NCBI RefSeq assembly: GCF_026130545.1
Contig: NZ_JAMOIM010000021.1
Coordinates: forward strand, 1-64,000
From: Lichenifustis flavocetrariae
GTDB taxonomy: Bacteria > Pseudomonadota > Alphaproteobacteria > Rhizobiales > Beijerinckiaceae
Direction: 5' to 3'
Length of the DNA: 64,000 nucleotides
The notes beneath the pieces are model-generated. The model was given only the letters and a program-made list of their open reading frames with translations, was not told the DNA's origin and searched no databases. This document shows positions 60,227-64,000 of the stretch, piece after piece (position 1 is the stretch's first letter; every line of letters begins with the position of its first letter). Position numbers and translations under genes: made by a program.

Positions 60227-61501
60227 ATGGCCGAAGCAACCTCGAGCAAGCCCGAAACGAAATCCGACTTCCTGCGGATCATGACCGAACGGGGCTACCT
60301 GCACCAGCTGTCCGATCATGCTGGGATCGACGCTTTGGCGGCCAAGGGCGAGCTGACGACCTATGTGGGCTACGATTGCACCGCCGCCTCGTTCCATGTC
60401 GGCAATCTCCTGTCGATCATGATGCTGCACTGGTTGCAGGAGACGGGCAACAAGCCGATCGTTCTCATGGGTGGGGGCACCACCCAGGTGGGCGACCCGT
60501 CCGGCAAGGACGAGAGCCGGCAGATGCTGACTCTCGACGGCATCGAGGCCAACAAGATGAGCCTCAAACAGACCTTCTCGCGCCTGCTGCGCTTCGGCGA
60601 GGGCCCGAGCGACGCCGTGATGGTCGACAATGCCGAATGGCTGACGCCCCTGAATTATATCGCGTTCCTGCGCGATGTCGGCCGGCATTTCTCGGTCAAC
60701 CGCATGTTGTCAATGGACAGCGTGAAGCTCCGGCTCGACCGCGAGCACGAATTGTCCTTCCTCGAATTCAACTACATGTGCCTGCAGGCCTATGATTTCG
60801 TGGAACTCAGCCGACGTTATGGCACGCGCCTGCAGATGGGCGGCTCCGACCAGTGGGGCAACATCGTCACCGGGATCGACCTCGGCCGCCGCATGGGCGC
60901 GCCGCAGCTTTATGCCCTCACGTGTCCGCTGATCACCACGGCTTCGGGTGCCAAGATGGGCAAGTCGGCGCAGGGCGCCATGTGGCTGAATGCCGACATG
61001 AAGCCGCCCTACGATTATTGGCAATTCTGGCGCAACACCGAGGATGCGGATGTCGGCCGCTTCCTGCGGCTCTATACATTGCTGCCGCTCGACGAGGTGG
61101 CCCGGCTCGAAGCGCTCGGCGGCGCCGAGATCAACGAGGCCAAGAAGGTGCTGGCGACCGAGGCGACCGCGATCATGCATGGCCGGGAGGCCGCCGAACG
61201 CTCCGCCATGACGGCTCAGCAGACCTTCGAGCAGGGTGTCACTTCCGCCGACCTGCCGAGCGTGACGGTATCGGCCGAGGAATGGAACGCGGGCATCGGC
61301 GTCCTCTCGGCTTTCGTGCGGGCCGGCCTGCTGGCCTCGACCGGTGAGGCGCGGCGCCAGATCAAAGGCGGCGGTTTACGGGTCAACGACGAGGTGCTTG
61401 GTGATGAGCGGCGCGTGCTGGTCGATGCCGACCGGGTCGCTGAGGGTGCCGTGAAATTGTCGCTGGGGCGCAAGAAACACGTGCTGCTTCGGGCGCCCTA
61501 A
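60227..61501 (+). CDS. tyrS: tyrosyl-tRNA synthetase
   Basis: Class I aminoacyl-tRNA synthetase, 424 residues. HVGNLL (about 57-62) is the HIGH motif, AKMGKS (about 241-246) the KMSKS loop, and [12 protein letters not shown] (about 45-56) and [11 protein letters not shown] (about 203-213) form the tyrosine pocket. A C-terminal S4 RNA-binding domain (about 355-415; [18 protein letters not shown]) contacts tRNA. Length and domain order are normal. Confidence 0.97.
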   Translation: MAEATSSKPETKSDFLRIMTERGYLHQLSDHAGIDALAAKGELTTYVGYDCTAASFHVGNLLSIMMLHWLQETGNKPIVLMGGGTTQVGDPSGKDESRQMLTLDGIEANKMSLKQTFSRLLRFGEGPSDAVMVDNAEWLTPLNYIAFLRDVGRHFSVNRMLSMDSVKLRLDREHELSFLEFNYMCLQAYDFVELSRRYGTRLQMGGSDQWGNIVTGIDLGRRMGAPQLYALTCPLITTASGAKMGKSAQGAMWLNADMKPPYDYWQFWRNTEDADVGRFLRLYTLLPLDEVARLEALGGAEINEAKKVLATEATAIMHGREAAERSAMTAQQTFEQGVTSADLPSVTVSAEEWNAGIGVLSAFVRAGLLASTGEARRQIKGGGLRVNDEVLGDERRVLVDADRVAEGAVKLSLGRKKHVLLRAP

Positions 61502-61523
61502 AGCGCTCGCCTCCCGGCTCCTC

Positions 61524-62411
61524 TCACGCAGGTTCGAGCATTCCGAAGATGCTCACGCAACCGATCGCGGCGAGCCCCAAGCCGAGGATCACGATCGTGT
61601 TTCTCCTGATGGCGTCCAACGCCTGCGGGTGACGGTTCCGTAGCATGGGAACGAGGCCGTAGCGGTTCCTGATTGCCAGAGCCGTTATGACGGCGACGAG
61701 AGCGATCTTCAAGGCCAGCATGGCCTGGTAGGTTGAAGACCAAGTCGTCGGCCAGCGCCCCAGGATGAGGGCGGTGTTGAGCATGCCCGTGGCGATGACG
61801 AGTGCGACCGCGGCATGTCCGGCGGTCGAAAAGCGCCGCAGCGCGCTATTCGCTTCAGCTTGCCAGGCGGGCTCGTCGAGAATCTTCAAAAGAAGGACGA
61901 GCGGGAGAAGCGCGCCGAGCCACGCCCCTGCGGCGAGGACATGGAGCGTGGCATTGAGCCGGTGCGCGAGACCAAGCCAGCCTTCGTGCATGGCGGCATG
62001 GCCGGTCAGCGTCAGCGTGCCCACCAGCAAACCCGAGCTCGCGGCGGTCGCAGACAAGCGAACAGGGGAAGTCCGGATCGTTGTGAGTCCCAGCAGAACA
62101 GCCGCGCCCATCGCCGCGATCCATGCAGTTCCGACGTTCGTGTCGAAGAGCACGCCGTCGATGATGGCGGGGCGGAATGCATCGCGCCATCCATCGCCAA
62201 TCACGGCGGCCTCGGTCGGCAGCAAGGCGACTGTCGTCGTGATGGCGATCAGGGCTCCGACGATCCAGATCGACATGAGCCGCCGCCCGATCTCGCGCCC
62301 CAGTTTTGGTGGAACCAGCACCGCGAGATAGGCGGAGGCTCCCCAGAGCAGCAAAGCCGAGCCTTCATGCAGGAAACGGCACAGCGCCAGGACCCTCTCG
62401 GGGCCATTCAC
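61524..62411 (-). CDS. copD: CopD/PcoD-family inner-membrane protein
   Basis: Copper-resistance CopD-domain membrane protein, 295 residues with about eight helices; relatives import or handle copper together with the periplasmic CopC. His residues in FLHEGSALLLWGASAYL (about 13-29), LTGHAAMHEGWLGLAHRLNATLHVLAAGAWLGAL (in pieces about 133-168) and STAGHAAVAL (about 197-206) are the conserved metal or haem-like ligands of the family. The start is GTG at 62411, overlapping the stop of a 39-codon ORF as GTGA. No copC gene is adjacent. It converges with tyrS at 22 bp. Confidence 0.85.
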   Translation of the reverse strand: MNGPERVLALCRFLHEGSALLLWGASAYLAVLVPPKLGREIGRRLMSIWIVGALIAITTTVALLPTEAAVIGDGWRDAFRPAIIDGVLFDTNVGTAWIAAMGAAVLLGLTTIRTSPVRLSATAASSGLLVGTLTLTGHAAMHEGWLGLAHRLNATLHVLAAGAWLGALLPLVLLLKILDEPAWQAEANSALRRFSTAGHAAVALVIATGMLNTALILGRWPTTWSSTYQAMLALKIALVAVITALAIRNRYGLVPMLRNRHPQALDAIRRNTIVILGLGLAAIGCVSIFGMLEPA

Positions 62412-62527
62412 CTGGGCGCGCCGTACATTGTGCCGTCATACGCCTGGTGGTCCATCGAGCGTCCATGCCAGTTCATGACATGCGGACCCAGCTGGAAGCC
62501 GTTGGGCAGATACCCGCGAAGGGTCAC
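62408..62527 (-). CDS. candidate 39-residue Met/His-rich small protein
   Basis: A short ORF between trmFO and copD. From GTG at 62527 it encodes VTLRGYLPNGFQLGPHV, then a segment with three Met, three His and Trp/Tyr, ending MYGAPR. No signal peptide or known domain. Two things favour it: its TGA overlaps the copD GTG start by 4 bp, the coupling pattern used throughout this window, and G+C by codon position is roughly 64, 46 and 79 percent, the pattern of real genes in a high-GC genome. Against it: there is no Shine-Dalgarno before the GTG and the frame stays open upstream to within trmFO. It could be a copper-linked peptide, a leader for copD, or a remnant. Confidence 0.4.
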   Translation of the reverse strand: MTLRGYLPNGFQLGPHVMNWHGRSMDHQAYDGTMYGAPR

Positions 62528-62552
62528 AGCAGAGGCGCCAGAGCCCAAGGCA

Positions 62553-63950
62553 TCAGGCCGACTGCGAGGCGATCCAGACGCGCAGGTCTTCCGCGGCCCG
62601 GTCTGTCAGGGCCCGCTTCTTGGCAAGCGCCTTTTCGGGGCCGCGCAGTCGGCGGCCGTCAGGTGCCTTGGGGGCGCTGGCGAGCGGCGGGAAGAGGCCG
62701 AAATTGACGTTCATCGGCTGGAACGAGGGCGGTCCCGCATCGACGACCTCGATATGGCCGCCCGTAATATGGTTGATCAGAGCCCCCAGCGCCGTTGTGA
62801 CCGGCGGCATGTCGAAGCTCTGGCCGAGCCGCTCCGCGGCCGCCATCCGGCCCGCCACCAAGCCGATGGCCGCGCTCTCCACATAGCCCTCGCAGCCGGT
62901 GATCTGCCCGGCGAAGCGAAGGCGTGGCATGGCCTTCAGCCGCAATCGCGCATCGAGCACACGCGGCGAATTGAGGAACGTGTTGCGGTGAAGGCCGCCG
63001 AGGCGCGCGAATTCCGCGCCTTCCAGCCCCGGGATGGTGCGGAACACGCGGACCTGATCGGCGTGCTTCAGCTTCGTCTGAAACCCCACCATGTTGTAGA
63101 GCGTGCCCAGCGCGTTATCCTGCCGCAACTGCACGATGCCGTAGGGCTTTACACTTGGATTATGCGGGTTGGTGAGACCGACCGGCTTCATCGGGCCGAA
63201 CCGGAGCGTCTCGGCGCCGCGCTCGGCCATCACTTCGACAGGCAGGCAGCCGTTGAAGTAGGGCGTGTTCTCCCAGTCCTTGAAGCTCGTCTTCTCGCCC
63301 TGCAGCAGGGCTTCGATGAAAGCGAAATACTGCTCGCGATCGAGCGGGCAATTGATGTAGTCGGCCCCCGTGCCTCCAGGGCCGGCCTTGTCGTAGCGCG
63401 ACTGGAACCAGGCCTTGTCCATGTCGATCGAGTCGCGGTGAATGATGGGCGCGATGGCGTCGAAGAAGGCGAGTTCCTGCTCGCCCGTCAGTTCGGCGAT
63501 GGCAACGGCCAGCCCCGGTGAGGTGAGGGGACCCGTCGCAACGATGACCTGATCCCATGACTCGGGAGGTAGGCCTTCGACCTCGCCCTGTTCCACCGTA
63601 ATCAGCGGATGCCCGCGCAGGACGGCGGTCACGGCGGCCGAGAAGCCATCGCGGTCGACCGCGAGAGCGCCGCCGGCCGGCACCTGATGGCGATCCGCGG
63701 CGGCCATGATGACCGACGACAGGGCGCGCATCTCCCGATGAATGAGGCCGACCGCGTTTGTCGCGGCATCGTCGGACCGGAACGAATTGGAGCACACCAG
63801 TTCGGCGAAACCGTCGCTCTTGTGAGCCTCGGTGCGGCGCAAAGGCCGCATCTCGTGAAGCACGACAGGAACGCCCGACTCGGCGATCTGGAAGGCGGCT
63901 TCGCTTCCGGCGAGGCCAGCGCCAATGACATGGATGGGAGTAAGGGTCAT
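62553..63950 (-). CDS. trmFO: tRNA (uracil-5-)-methyltransferase TrmFO
   Basis: Folate- and FAD-dependent enzyme making ribothymidine at position 54 of tRNA; 465 residues. The N-terminal dinucleotide fold [17 protein letters not shown] (about 8-24), [24 protein letters not shown] (in part about 33-56) with the Cys used in methyl transfer, [11 protein letters not shown] (about 138-148) and the C-terminal [18 protein letters not shown] (about 347-364) are characteristic. Relatives occur in most alphaproteobacteria in place of the SAM-dependent TrmA. 50 bases of unassigned sequence follow to the right edge. Confidence 0.95.
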   Translation of the reverse strand: MTLTPIHVIGAGLAGSEAAFQIAESGVPVVLHEMRPLRRTEAHKSDGFAELVCSNSFRSDDAATNAVGLIHREMRALSSVIMAAADRHQVPAGGALAVDRDGFSAAVTAVLRGHPLITVEQGEVEGLPPESWDQVIVATGPLTSPGLAVAIAELTGEQELAFFDAIAPIIHRDSIDMDKAWFQSRYDKAGPGGTGADYINCPLDREQYFAFIEALLQGEKTSFKDWENTPYFNGCLPVEVMAERGAETLRFGPMKPVGLTNPHNPSVKPYGIVQLRQDNALGTLYNMVGFQTKLKHADQVRVFRTIPGLEGAEFARLGGLHRNTFLNSPRVLDARLRLKAMPRLRFAGQITGCEGYVESAAIGLVAGRMAAAERLGQSFDMPPVTTALGALINHITGGHIEVVDAGPPSFQPMNVNFGLFPPLASAPKAPDGRRLRGPEKALAKKRALTDRAAEDLRVWIASQSA

Positions 63951-64000
63951 CGACGGCTTGTAGCAGCACGGCGGCCGTCCTGAAACGCAAAACGCCCACC

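Noticed and set aside
61815-63521. 568-codon open frame on the plus strand opposite copD and trmFO
   Set aside because: It crosses two well-supported genes and a gene boundary; the translated sequence is Arg/Gly/Ala-rich without motifs.

Overview
This 64 kb window is a chromosomal segment of a high-GC alphaproteobacterium. The gene content and order point to the order Hyphomicrobiales (Rhizobiales): lysC-ptsP-prfA, a divergent ppiD-trpE / tpiA-secG-pyrG block, and a complete division and cell-wall (dcw) cluster running mraZ to ftsZ then lpxC-bamD-recN. Placement near Beijerinckiaceae/Methylobacteriaceae is only a guess from protein flavour. No tRNA, rRNA, CRISPR array, prophage or insertion sequence was seen. 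The one clear structural RNA is RNase P RNA (about 58469-58888, minus).

Layout. 1-7641 (all minus) is an exopolysaccharide locus: Wza-type outer-membrane exporter, then WecG/TagA-type and family-4 glycosyltransferases, a tiny secreted Cys-pair protein, a Wzc/ExoP-type tyrosine kinase, an OafA-type acyltransferase and a short family-2 glycosyltransferase; the locus continues beyond the left edge. 7854-10849 holds small accessory genes (PPP phosphatase, HNH nuclease, GNAT acetyltransferase, DUF1127) and rpmF. 11125-17744 carries ppx/gppA-rlmE, an MFS exporter, guaB, a 48-residue lipoprotein gene missed by ordinary length cut-offs, and an RsmB-type methyltransferase. 18201-28487 has trpE-ppiD, an aldo/keto reductase, a HisKA-receiver-cyclase fusion, tpiA, secG, pyrG and a VOC protein. 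28642-34188 has queF, lysC, ptsP and prfA. 34259-58176 (all minus) is YihY, recN, bamD, lpxC and the dcw cluster, which makes peptidoglycan precursors (MurB-G, MraY, Ddl), the septal synthase (FtsI, FtsW) and the divisome core (FtsL, FtsQ, FtsA, FtsZ). 58469-63950 has rnpB, anmK, tyrS, copD and trmFO.

Expression logic visible in the DNA: many neighbours overlap by exactly 4 bp (ATGA or GTGA), implying translational coupling in the polysaccharide locus and most of the dcw cluster. Three good intrinsic terminators close ftsZ, secG and the small lipoprotein gene, and two close the DUF1127 gene and rpmF. Upstream of mraZ lie TGGGN repeats at exact 10-bp spacing, the known MraZ operator pattern.

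Most of the window is conserved housekeeping sequence. The less ordinary items are the HisKA-receiver-cyclase protein, a Met/His-rich 39-codon ORF coupled to copD, a two-turn direct repeat over the DUF1127 promoter, palindromic elements inserted between ddl and murB and downstream of trpE, and a junction where two conserved gene strings both lack their customary last gene (prmC and ligA).
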